From Arcticibacter sp045629565 (lineage in GTDB: Bacteria; Bacteroidota; Bacteroidia; Sphingobacteriales; Sphingobacteriaceae): DNA of 64,000 bases. Below the pieces are notes generated by a model. It saw only the letters and a list, made by a program, of their open reading frames with translations. It had not been told where the DNA came from and did not search any database. A program made the translations under genes and the position numbers. Shown here in pieces: positions 18,136 through 26,427 of this stretch. Location of the stretch: NCBI RefSeq assembly GCF_045629565.1, contig NZ_JAZQRL010000008.1, positions 1 through 64,000 of the forward strand, written 5' to 3'. Within the stretch, counting starts at the first letter, position 1; every line of letters starts with the position of its first letter.

Positions 18136-18249
18136 AAAGAAGGCTCGAACTGAAAAGGCCAGGGCTTTGTCGACTTGTATTAAAAGCTATCAGGAGAAAA
18201 AAGTTTATAATTGTTGTGATAAAAGCATAGAATAGAATATCCTTAACAG

Positions 18250-19332
18250 ATGATCGTAGCAGAGCAAACCAAACCCCTTACCGAAACCAAACAACATTTT
18301 GAAATACTCGACGGCCTTAGGGGCGTAGCGGCGATAGCCGTTGTCGTTTTCCATTTTATGGAATCCATCACCCCCGACCTGGCCGATAACTTCATTGCAC
18401 ATGCTTACCTTGCTGTAGATTTTTTCTTTTGTTTATCCGGGTTTGTAATCGCTTATGCTTACGATGCGAAGTTTGCGAAAATTGGTATTGCGACATTTTT
18501 GAAGCTTAGGTTAATACGTTTACATCCCCTTGTAATTATCGGCGTTGTGCTGGGATTGATATGCTTTATACTGGATCCTTTCAGTACATTATTTGAACAG
18601 TACTCAAGTAAGACATTGGTGATGTTTATAACGTCCTGCCTGATGATCCCCTATCCTGCAGTGGAAGAGCGATACTTCAACCTTTTCCATTTGAATCCGC
18701 CTACCTGGTCGTTGTTCTGGGAATACATTGCGAATATCTTTTATGCGCTGTTCCTTGTGAAAATCCGGAACAACGTATTATGGGGATTGATCGTGATTGC
18801 TGCAGCGGCCTTGTGTTTTGAGGCTGTAAGGTCGAACAACCTGCTGGGTGGCTGGGGCACTCCCAGCATCGCGGCTGGAGGCATCAGGGTATTCTACTCG
18901 TTCTTGGCCGGCATATTGATCTATAGAATGAACTGGATAATTAAGAATTCGCTTGGATTTATATCGCTAAGCTTGTTGCTCGCAATCGCATTTCTCATGC
19001 CTTTTGTCGATCAGTTTAACTGGCTGAATGATTCCATAACGGTACTCTTTTATTTTCCGCTTCTGGTAGCGCTGGGTGCGGGTGCAATCCTAAAGCCGGG
19101 CTATGCTAAGGTATGCAGATTTTCTGGTGCCATCTCTTATCCACTTTATATGGTTCATTATCCTTTTCTCTGGATCTTTCATAGTTATGTATTGCAGAGT
19201 GAACCGTCGGTGAATGAAATGATTGTTATAACTGTTATAGGGGTACCTCTCTTAGTTGCTTTTGCGTATTGTATCATGGCGTTTGTGGATATCCCGGTGC
19301 GGAAGTATCTGAAGAATAGATTGCTCAGCTAA
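18250..19332 (+). CDS. Acyltransferase 3 (OafA/YrhL-type) membrane protein
   Basis: A 360-residue multi-pass membrane protein. The N-terminal FEILDGLRGVAAIAVVVFHF has the family's R and catalytic-site His (VFHF), and about ten hydrophobic helices follow, with the conserved FFCLSGFVIAY and a late SYPLYMVHYPF. Such enzymes O-acylate (often acetylate) sugars of surface polysaccharides, peptidoglycan or small molecules. It is separated from SusD by a terminator, so a shared role is not implied. Confidence 0.92.
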   Translation: MIVAEQTKPLTETKQHFEILDGLRGVAAIAVVVFHFMESITPDLADNFIAHAYLAVDFFFCLSGFVIAYAYDAKFAKIGIATFLKLRLIRLHPLVIIGVVLGLICFILDPFSTLFEQYSSKTLVMFITSCLMIPYPAVEERYFNLFHLNPPTWSLFWEYIANIFYALFLVKIRNNVLWGLIVIAAAALCFEAVRSNNLLGGWGTPSIAAGGIRVFYSFLAGILIYRMNWIIKNSLGFISLSLLLAIAFLMPFVDQFNWLNDSITVLFYFPLLVALGAGAILKPGYAKVCRFSGAISYPLYMVHYPFLWIFHSYVLQSEPSVNEMIVITVIGVPLLVAFAYCIMAFVDIPVRKYLKNRLLS

Positions 19333-19472
19333 ATAGTTGCCAATCCTCAGCCGCATCTGCATCAGTGAGCGTGACCTGGCTACTCATGGAGAATAGAGGG
19401 GGATCTGGATTGATCTGCTGCTGCCTGCTCCCCCCGGAGAACGCGGTCTGCGCAATTTCCATTTCATTTTCC

Positions 19473-19480
19473 TACCTTTG
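19473..19480 (+). promoter_or_regulatory. -7 promoter box directly before engB
   Basis: TACCTTTG is an exact TAnnTTTG match and ends 5 bases before the engB ATG at 19486, so the mRNA may be leaderless. No clear -33 TTG is present at the usual spacing. Confidence 0.4.
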
Positions 19481-19485
19481 CCAGA

Positions 19486-20109
19486 ATGCAAATCCGCTCA
19501 GCTGAATTCAAATGCAGTAACACCAGGACCGAGAAGTTACCTCCGCCTACACTGCCCGAATATGCTTTCATTGGTCGTTCTAATGTTGGCAAGTCGTCCC
19601 TTATCAATATGCTTACCGGCAAAAAGGGACTGGCCAAAACATCACAGACGCCTGGAAAGACGCAGCTGATCAACCACTTTCTGATTAATGAAAACTGGTA
19701 TGTGGTCGATCTTCCTGGATACGGTTATGCCAAAGTTTCGAGGAGCAGCCGCGAAGAATGGGAACGTTTTATCCGCTATTATATTCGCAACCGGGAAAGT
19801 CTTCAGTGCGTTTTTGTTTTAATCGACAGCCGTTTGGAGCCTCAGAAACCTGATTTAAAGTTCTGTTCCTGGCTAGGCGAAGAAGGAATTCCATTTTTGC
19901 TGGTATTTACGAAAGCTGACAAGCAGTCGAAAGTAAAGACCATGGCTAACGTAGCCAAGTTCAACAAGGCTATGCTGGAATACTTCGAAGAAGTTCCTGC
20001 AATTTATATCACATCTTCGGAAACTCAGGAAGGGCGTGAAGAGATTTTGGCGACCATCGACGATATTAATAAAGGCTTCAAAAGCACCTATAAAGAAGAT
20101 ACTGTTTAA
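19486..20109 (+). CDS. engB: Ribosome biogenesis GTPase EngB (YihA/YsxC)
   Basis: A 207-residue TRAFAC-class GTPase. G1 is GRSNVGKSS, a conserved Thr lies in SQTPGKTQLIN (G2), G3 is DLPGYGYA, and G4 is TKAD. Proteins of this family help late assembly of the large ribosomal subunit. Length is standard. It is followed after 20 bases by the prenyltransferase gene on the same strand. Confidence 0.95.
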   Translation: MQIRSAEFKCSNTRTEKLPPPTLPEYAFIGRSNVGKSSLINMLTGKKGLAKTSQTPGKTQLINHFLINENWYVVDLPGYGYAKVSRSSREEWERFIRYYIRNRESLQCVFVLIDSRLEPQKPDLKFCSWLGEEGIPFLLVFTKADKQSKVKTMANVAKFNKAMLEYFEEVPAIYITSSETQEGREEILATIDDINKGFKSTYKEDTV

Positions 20110-20129
20110 GATTGACCAGTGTTTGTTAA

Positions 20130-20987
20130 ATGAAGAAATATTTATCCCTCGTACTGTTTGCGCATTCCATATTTGCGATGCCGTTTGCATTTATAGGCTT
20201 TTTCCTTGCACTGTCCACTACTGAACATACTTTCAGTGCCATGAACCTGGTATATATGGTGCTGTGCATGGTCTTCGCGCGGAATGCAGCGATGGCTTTT
20301 AACAGGTATCTGGACAGGCATTTTGACATAAAAAATCCGCGTACGGCTGTTCGCGATATTCCTGCGGGAAGAATTTCGGCGAAGAGTGCATTTTGGTTCA
20401 CACTCTCCAATTGTGTTCTATTTATTTTTACGACCTGGTTCATCAATCCAGTCTGTTTCTATCTATCTCCTGTAGCCCTGGCGGTTGTTCTGGGTTACAG
20501 TTATACGAAACGCTTCACTCCGCTCTGCCATCTGGTGCTGGGTATTGGTCTGGGGCTGGCGCCGCTAGGCTCCTACCTGCTCGTTACAGGCGAGTTTCAT
20601 TATCTGCCTGTCCTTTTTTCATTGGCTGTAGTATGCTGGGTAAGTGGTTTTGATATAATTTATTCCCTGCAGGATGATGAATTTGACAAACAGGAAAACC
20701 TCTACTCTATTCCTGCCTGGCTGGGCCGCAAAAAAGCGCTTCAGGTTTCTTCGGTACTGCACATATTCAGCGTGATCTTTGTCGTGTTGCCGTTCTTCTT
20801 CACGCCACTGGGCTGGTTTTACGTGGTTGGCGTCCTGATCTTTGTATCGCTGTTGATCTATCAGCATAGCCTGGTTAAGCCCAACGATCTGAGCAAGGTA
20901 ACCCTGGCATTCGGAACGACCAATGGTATTGCTTCTGTATTTTTTGCTATCTGCTTTCTTCTTGATGTGTATTTCAGGAATTCCTGA
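20130..20987 (+). CDS. UbiA-family aromatic prenyltransferase
   Basis: A 285-residue integral membrane prenyltransferase with 8-9 hydrophobic helices. The two Asp-rich Mg-diphosphate motifs are NRYLDRHFD (after the second helix) and SLQDDEFD. It resembles the UbiA-like group annotated as 4-hydroxybenzoate polyprenyltransferase, which in menaquinone-making bacteria may act in quinone synthesis (for example the futalosine route, MqnP). No other quinone gene is nearby, so the exact aromatic substrate is open. Confidence 0.88.
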   Translation: MKKYLSLVLFAHSIFAMPFAFIGFFLALSTTEHTFSAMNLVYMVLCMVFARNAAMAFNRYLDRHFDIKNPRTAVRDIPAGRISAKSAFWFTLSNCVLFIFTTWFINPVCFYLSPVALAVVLGYSYTKRFTPLCHLVLGIGLGLAPLGSYLLVTGEFHYLPVLFSLAVVCWVSGFDIIYSLQDDEFDKQENLYSIPAWLGRKKALQVSSVLHIFSVIFVVLPFFFTPLGWFYVVGVLIFVSLLIYQHSLVKPNDLSKVTLAFGTTNGIASVFFAICFLLDVYFRNS

Positions 20988-21048
20988 GCGCTAAAACATC
21001 TTAGTTTATTTTCCGTTAACTTCGTGTTTTTAAGCAAACCGACAAAAC

Positions 21049-22758
21049 ATGATAATCGAGAAAAAACCAAGGGCTTATGTCCCTGAAGATCTTGAAATAA
21101 ACTGGCAGAATCTGGAACCCCTTTTTACTGAGCTAAAAGAACGCCCCATCCATTCGGTAACTGAGCTGGAGGCATGGATGAAGGACAGGAGTGAATTGGA
21201 GGCTGTGGTGGAAGAGAATTTCGCGTGGCGCTACATCCGCATGACCTGCGACACTCTGGATGAAAAACTGCTTCAGGACTTTCAGTATTTCGCTACAGAA
21301 ATTGAACCCAGAATTGCCCCGATATCCAACGATTTGAACAAGAAGCTTGTAGAGAGTCCCTACATTGATGAACTGGACCAGGATAAATACATGATTTATC
21401 TGCGCAGCGTTAGGAATGCGCTGGAAATATTCAAAGAGGAAAACATCCCTTTATTCACCCAGATACAGGTTACCGCCCAGAAATATCAGTCTATCACAGG
21501 TGCCATGAGTGTTACGCTGAATGGCAAGGAGTATACGCTTGAACAGGCGTCTGTCTTCTTGAAAGATCCCGACAGGGCGTTGCGGCAGGCAGCATGGGAA
21601 ACCATAACGGAACGAAGATTGCAGGACAGCGAGCAGCTGGACGAGCTTTTTAACGAACTGCTGAAGCTTCGTCACCAGGTGGCACTAAATGCCGGATTCG
21701 AAAACTTCAGGGATTATATGTTCCGTTCGCTCGGTCGTTTTGACTATACTCCGCACGAATGTTACAAGTTCCATGAAGCGATTGAAAAGGAAATCGTTCC
21801 GATATTAAGGGAGCAGTCGCAGGAAAGGCTAAAGGCACTGGGGGTTGAGACCCTTCGGCCCTGGGATATGGACGTTGATATTTCGGGAAAACCTGCGCTA
21901 AAGCCCTTCGAGGGAGGTGCGGATCTGATTGATAAGTCCATCGAATGCTTTAACTCCATCGATACCTATATTGGGGAACGTCTGAGTATCATGAAGGCGA
22001 ATAATCTTTTTGATGTAGAGAGCCGCAAAGGTAAAGCCCCGGGTGGCTATAACTACCCACTCGCGGAAACGGGCGCGCCATTTATTTTTATGAATTCAGC
22101 GAATACGTTCCGCGACCTTACCACTATGATTCATGAGGGCGGACATGCCGTCCATACATTTATTTCCGCTGACCTGGAGCTGAACGATTTCAAGCACCTT
22201 CCATCGGAGGTGGCAGAGCTGGCTTCGATGAGTATGGAGTTGATTTCCATGGACAAATGGGATATTTTCTTTAGCCATGCAGAAGACCTGAAGCGAGCCA
22301 GGAGAGATCAGCTGAAAGACGTTTTAAAAACACTTCCGTGGGTAGCAGTCGTAGACCAGTTTCAGCATTGGATTTATACGAATCCGGATCACACCAGTGA
22401 ACAGCGACGTGAAGCATGGAAACAGATATTTACACCGTTCGGCTTGAATTTTGCCAATTGGGATGGCTATGAAGAAGCGCTGGAGAACCTTTGGCAGAAG
22501 CAGCTTCATATCTTCGAAGTTCCTTTTTATTATATCGAATACGGATTCGCACAACTGGGAGCGATTGCCGTCTGGAAAAACTACAAAGAAGATCCGGAGA
22601 AGGGTCTGAACGCATACAAAGAGGCTCTTAAGTTGGGCTACACCCGTTCGATCAAAGATATCTATCAAACGGCGGGGATCGAGTTCAATTTCAGTGCGGA
22701 ATACGTTCATGAACTCGCAACGTTTCTTAAAGCAGAACTTGAACTTTTAAACGACTAA
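21049..22758 (+). CDS. M3-family oligoendopeptidase
   Basis: A 569-residue zinc metallopeptidase of the thimet oligopeptidase/PepF type. The zinc motif HEGGH (H362, E363, H366) is in TTMIHEGGHAVHTF and the third ligand Glu is likely in SEVAELASMSMELI. There is no signal peptide, so it should work in the cytosol on short peptides. Its stop codon lies at the first bases of a shared hairpin terminator. Confidence 0.92.
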   Translation: MIIEKKPRAYVPEDLEINWQNLEPLFTELKERPIHSVTELEAWMKDRSELEAVVEENFAWRYIRMTCDTLDEKLLQDFQYFATEIEPRIAPISNDLNKKLVESPYIDELDQDKYMIYLRSVRNALEIFKEENIPLFTQIQVTAQKYQSITGAMSVTLNGKEYTLEQASVFLKDPDRALRQAAWETITERRLQDSEQLDELFNELLKLRHQVALNAGFENFRDYMFRSLGRFDYTPHECYKFHEAIEKEIVPILREQSQERLKALGVETLRPWDMDVDISGKPALKPFEGGADLIDKSIECFNSIDTYIGERLSIMKANNLFDVESRKGKAPGGYNYPLAETGAPFIFMNSANTFRDLTTMIHEGGHAVHTFISADLELNDFKHLPSEVAELASMSMELISMDKWDIFFSHAEDLKRARRDQLKDVLKTLPWVAVVDQFQHWIYTNPDHTSEQRREAWKQIFTPFGLNFANWDGYEEALENLWQKQLHIFEVPFYYIEYGFAQLGAIAVWKNYKEDPEKGLNAYKEALKLGYTRSIKDIYQTAGIEFNFSAEYVHELATFLKAELELLND

Positions 22759-22807
22759 TTAACAGAAGAGCTGACGGCTGTATCGGGCCGTCAGCTCTTC
22801 TGTTAAT
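22758..22807. terminator. Bidirectional terminator overlapping two stop codons
   Basis: Perfect 21 bp arms (22758-22778 and 22787-22807) with an 8-base loop. The left arm begins on the last base of the M3 peptidase stop and the right arm contains the stop codon of the convergent universal stress gene. Both strands leave the stem into T-containing sequence. Confidence 0.85.
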
Positions 22808-23657
22808 CTTCTTTTCTGCAGGGAATGGCCAAGAGCGGAATTTTCGTATGATAGCTCATCCGGCGGGTATGACTCGGAGTGAAAATTCGCTTAAGCAGGC
22901 TGCGCTGATAAGTGATCATGATCAAAATATCGACATCATTCTGCACGATATGGTTCGCGAGGGTTTCTTCAAACTTTTTTCCGGTAATATGAGTGGCAAG
23001 CAGTTCGGGCTGGTTATATTCTTGCTTAAGAAATTCCTCATAAGCATTTATTCCGTAAGAAGTTTTAAGCAGAGTCGCTGCGTCATCACTATCTTCTTCT
23101 GAAAACACGACGGTTTCGACTTTTGCCTGTAGTTGGCCTGCCAGCTGAAATACGGTATTAAGGACGTTAGGATCTTTTTCGAAGTTGTTTGTAGCCAGCA
23201 GAATTTTCTCAGGTTTTTTCCACTTATATTCTTCGGGAATAGCGAGAACAGGCACTTTGCTGTGCCCGATTACGCTTGCCGTCTGACTTCCAATCAACAG
23301 TTCTTTTATACCGCTCGCTCCTGACGTTCCCATGATGATGAGATCAGATTTGAGCTTTGCAGCTTCAGCTATAATGGTTTCCTGGACCTCCCCGGTTACC
23401 AGATGAGTCATGGCTACCACATGATCGGCCAGACCAAGCCTTACCTGAAGTTTCTCCAGCTTCTTGCGGGCGTCGGCCATAAGAGACAGGTTGAATTCTC
23501 TATTCAATCCTACGTAATCGGTATACAGACTACCGGTACCTTCCTGCACATTGAGCAGATCCAGCTGAGTAGGGATATAATGAGATAGCTGGGCGGCGAA
23601 GTTGACAGCTTTGATTGAACATTCAGAGAAGTCAACGGGAATCAAAATCTTAATCAT
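22803..23657 (-). CDS. Universal stress protein with two Usp domains
   Basis: A 284-residue tandem UspA protein. Domain 1 (about 1-145) starts IKILIPVDFSECSIKAVNFA and keeps the nucleotide-binding loop MGTSGASGIKELLIGS. Domain 2 (about 150-284) starts EKILLATNNFEKD and has lost the Gly-rich loop, reading MITYQRSLLKRIF. One ATP-binding and one degenerate domain is common in these two-domain Usps. It is a cytosolic stress or energy-state protein and stands alone. Confidence 0.92.
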   Translation of the reverse strand: MIKILIPVDFSECSIKAVNFAAQLSHYIPTQLDLLNVQEGTGSLYTDYVGLNREFNLSLMADARKKLEKLQVRLGLADHVVAMTHLVTGEVQETIIAEAAKLKSDLIIMGTSGASGIKELLIGSQTASVIGHSKVPVLAIPEEYKWKKPEKILLATNNFEKDPNVLNTVFQLAGQLQAKVETVVFSEEDSDDAATLLKTSYGINAYEEFLKQEYNQPELLATHITGKKFEETLANHIVQNDVDILIMITYQRSLLKRIFTPSHTRRMSYHTKIPLLAIPCRKED

Positions 23658-23910
23658 AACTTATAATTTTAGGTTAGCGGCTCGGATTAACTCTAAGCAA
23701 TCCCTGCAAATCCCTCGGAAATGAGTGATCAGACCCTCTTTTAGTAAACATAGTATAAATTAACACAACTAAAAATGATACGGGTCATAATCAATCAATT
23801 ATGACATTGAAAGCCACTTAAACAAGAAAATGTGACCTCATGTGAGGTGTGATTGGGAAAACTTTTTTAATAAAACGATGGTTAATATTTTTTTACTCAA
23901 ATTAAATTCA

Positions 23911-24573
23911 ATGAAAAAGCTAATCATCATCTATCTTCTGATATTTACAGCTGTCCCCATATTTGCACAAAAGTGGAAGCCAACTAAACTGGACGACTCT
24001 GTTCAGGTGTCGTTGCCTGAAGGATTTACGAAAAAGGATACGCTGGGTCAGACGCTTTTTAATGCGGACACTCCTTTCGGCCAAATTCTGATAACAAAAC
24101 AACCGGACGATCCGACAACGACGCCCAACATTGAAAAAGTAGACCAACTGAAGAAGTATTACGACAATTTCGTAAATCAAATTCAAAGTTCTTCGGCAGG
24201 TAATGTTTCCGACGCCCGGGACACGCTCATAGGCAAACTGAGAGTCAAAGACCTCAAATTAGTAACTGATACCGGCACTGGCAAGCAGTATAGAAATATC
24301 AGGGTTCTTCATGTGAACTCCGCGACGTATACTTTCCAGTTTTTATACAAAGACATTCATGAGTCGTACGCCCGTGAGGAGAGCGAAACGTTCTATAATT
24401 CGATTAAGATACCACCTGAAGCGACGGTTGCCGCACAATTTACAGAACCTCAGAATACCACCGGAAAAAAGCCTGCCGGCTCGACGAATTACGTGCTTAT
24501 TGGCGTAATCGCTGGTGTTATTTTGCTGATCGTGATTATTATTTTGCTTCGAAAGCGGAAGAAGCATGAATAA
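23911..24573 (+). CDS. Secreted protein with C-terminal membrane anchor, unknown function
   Basis: A 220-residue protein with a signal peptide (1-19, ending PIFAQ), an extracytoplasmic domain of about 150 residues with no motif I recognise, a Pro/Thr-rich linker and a C-terminal helix YVLIGVIAGVILLIVIIILL followed by RKRKKHE. It should sit in the inner membrane with the domain outside. The start is the ATG at 23911, directly before the signal peptide; the frame is open 23 codons further upstream without family-like sequence. Confidence 0.8.
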   Translation: MKKLIIIYLLIFTAVPIFAQKWKPTKLDDSVQVSLPEGFTKKDTLGQTLFNADTPFGQILITKQPDDPTTTPNIEKVDQLKKYYDNFVNQIQSSSAGNVSDARDTLIGKLRVKDLKLVTDTGTGKQYRNIRVLHVNSATYTFQFLYKDIHESYAREESETFYNSIKIPPEATVAAQFTEPQNTTGKKPAGSTNYVLIGVIAGVILLIVIIILLRKRKKHE

Positions 24574-24597
24574 GCGTCTTTAGCGTGAAATATTTTT

Positions 24598-24605
24598 TAT
24601 TTTTG
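24598..24605 (+). promoter_or_regulatory. -7 promoter box before the amino-acid permease
   Basis: TATTTTTG matches TAnnTTTG exactly, 26 bases before the ATG at 24632. No clear -33 element. Confidence 0.35.
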
Positions 24606-24631
24606 GCGCCGATACGAAAAAAGCACGCTAC

Positions 24632-26359
24632 ATGTCTAAAAGTTTTTTCAGAAAAAAATCGGTTGCACGCATTCTCTCAGATATTGATGGTGGGCAAGGA
24701 GATGAGGGTCATTCCGGGGGAGCCGCTTCCGGCTTAAACAGGGTTCTGGGTGTGCGCGACCTCACATTCATGGGCATCGCAGCGGTTATCGGCGCAGGAA
24801 TATTTTCGACGATCGGAGAAGCTGCGTTTCACGGAGGTCCGGGGGTATCGTTCTTATTCATCATTACGGCTGTAACCTGCGGTTTCTCTGCACTATGCTA
24901 TGCCGAATTTGCTTCGAGGATACCGGTTTCGGGGAGCGCCTATACCTACGCTTACGCATCTTTCGGAGAACTGGTAGCCTGGATAATCGGCTGGGACCTT
25001 CTTATGGAATATGCGATCGGTAATATCGCCGTCGCAATTTCCTGGAGCAAGTACTTTACCAATCTATTAGAGGGTTTCGGCATCCACGTTCCTGCTTATC
25101 TCACCATGGATTACCTTTCGGCATGGCGCGCAAGCGAAGCACTCGATAAATTACAGGCATCCGGAAACATGGCAGGCATCACTGATGTGATGCAGCATCA
25201 GGCCCTGGCCTGGAATACAGCACCTCAGCTAGGAAGCGTGCGTCTGATCGCCGACTTCCCTGCCCTACTGATCGTGTTTATCATTACCTGGCTGGTTTAT
25301 ATCGGTATTAAGGAAACGAAAAGAGCGACTAACGTGATGGTGATGCTTAAGATCGGGGTTGTAATTGCCGTTATCGTGCTTGGCTGTTTTTATATCACTC
25401 CGGAAAACTGGAGTCCGTTTTTACCCAACGGCTTTTCAGGGGTGATGAAAGGTGTTTCGGGGGTATTTTTCGCTTATATCGGTTTTGACGCGATCTCCAC
25501 GACTGCGGAAGAATGTAAGAACCCGCAGCGCGATCTTCCAAGGGGAATGTTCTATTCACTGATCATCTGCACTATCCTATACATTCTTATCGCGCTGGTT
25601 CTTACGGGGATGGTGTCTTATAAAGATCTTCAGGTAGGCGATCCGCTCGCATTCGTTTTTGCCAAGGTCGGCCTGACTCAGATCAGTTACATCATTTCGG
25701 TGAGTGCGGTTATTGCTACAGCAAGTGTATTGCTGATCTTCCAAATGGGACAGCCCAGAATCTGGATGAGCATGAGTCGGGACGGCTTGCTTCCTAAGCG
25801 TTTTTCTAAAATTCACCCTAAATATAATACACCGGGATTCGCCACTATCGTTACCGGGATCGTGGTTGCGGTACCTGCATTATTTATGAACCTGACTGAA
25901 GTAACTGACCTGACGAGCATAGGCACTTTATTTGCCTTTGTACTGGTGTGTGCCGGAGTGTTGATCATGGAAGACGATATTGAAAAAAGACCCGGTAAGT
26001 TCAAGATCCCATATATCAACTCGCGTTACGTTGTTCCGGGGCTTCTGATTGCCGTGTTGGTTGTGTTTCACGAAGCGATATTTGAACTGTTCCGTTATAC
26101 AGGCGACTGGCATACATATAAAGACAATATCCCATATTTTCTGTTCTTTATGCTGGCCATCGTTATTTCAGTGTTTTCCTTCCTGAAACGGCTCTCCCTG
26201 ATTCCTGTGCTGGGGCTTCTGAGTTGCTTTTATCTGATGACCGAGCTCGGCTGGGTGAATTGGCTGAGATTTCTGATATGGCTTGGCGTTGGCCTGATCA
26301 TCTATTTCTCTTATAGCTATAAGAATAGTAAGCTGAACAAAGAGACGGAAACAAATTAA
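24632..26359 (+). CDS. APC-family amino-acid permease
   Basis: A 575-residue multi-pass transporter with about 12-14 hydrophobic helices after a 45-residue cytosolic N-terminus. The first helix carries GIAAVIGAGIFSTIG, the APC signature that binds the substrate backbone, and FFAYIGFDAISTTAEECKNPQRDLP is the typical helix 6 and loop. It belongs to the CAT/YfnA-like group that moves cationic or neutral amino acids with protons. The substrate cannot be read from sequence. It ends at a strong hairpin shared with kup. Confidence 0.92.
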   Translation: MSKSFFRKKSVARILSDIDGGQGDEGHSGGAASGLNRVLGVRDLTFMGIAAVIGAGIFSTIGEAAFHGGPGVSFLFIITAVTCGFSALCYAEFASRIPVSGSAYTYAYASFGELVAWIIGWDLLMEYAIGNIAVAISWSKYFTNLLEGFGIHVPAYLTMDYLSAWRASEALDKLQASGNMAGITDVMQHQALAWNTAPQLGSVRLIADFPALLIVFIITWLVYIGIKETKRATNVMVMLKIGVVIAVIVLGCFYITPENWSPFLPNGFSGVMKGVSGVFFAYIGFDAISTTAEECKNPQRDLPRGMFYSLIICTILYILIALVLTGMVSYKDLQVGDPLAFVFAKVGLTQISYIISVSAVIATASVLLIFQMGQPRIWMSMSRDGLLPKRFSKIHPKYNTPGFATIVTGIVVAVPALFMNLTEVTDLTSIGTLFAFVLVCAGVLIMEDDIEKRPGKFKIPYINSRYVVPGLLIAVLVVFHEAIFELFRYTGDWHTYKDNIPYFLFFMLAIVISVFSFLKRLSLIPVLGLLSCFYLMTELGWVNWLRFLIWLGVGLIIYFSYSYKNSKLNKETETN

Positions 26360-26414
26360 CTGCAAAAGCCGGTTTATTCGCCCTGGTGAGGATCAATAAA
26401 CCGGCTTTTGCAGT
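26359..26414. terminator. Bidirectional terminator between the permease and kup
   Basis: Perfect 20 bp arms (26359-26378 and 26395-26414) with a 16-base loop lie between two convergent genes; the left arm starts on the last base of the permease stop codon. The AAAAGCC/GGCTTTT core is like that of the other terminators in the window. Confidence 0.8.
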
Positions 26415-26427
26415 CGTTTCGATGCTT

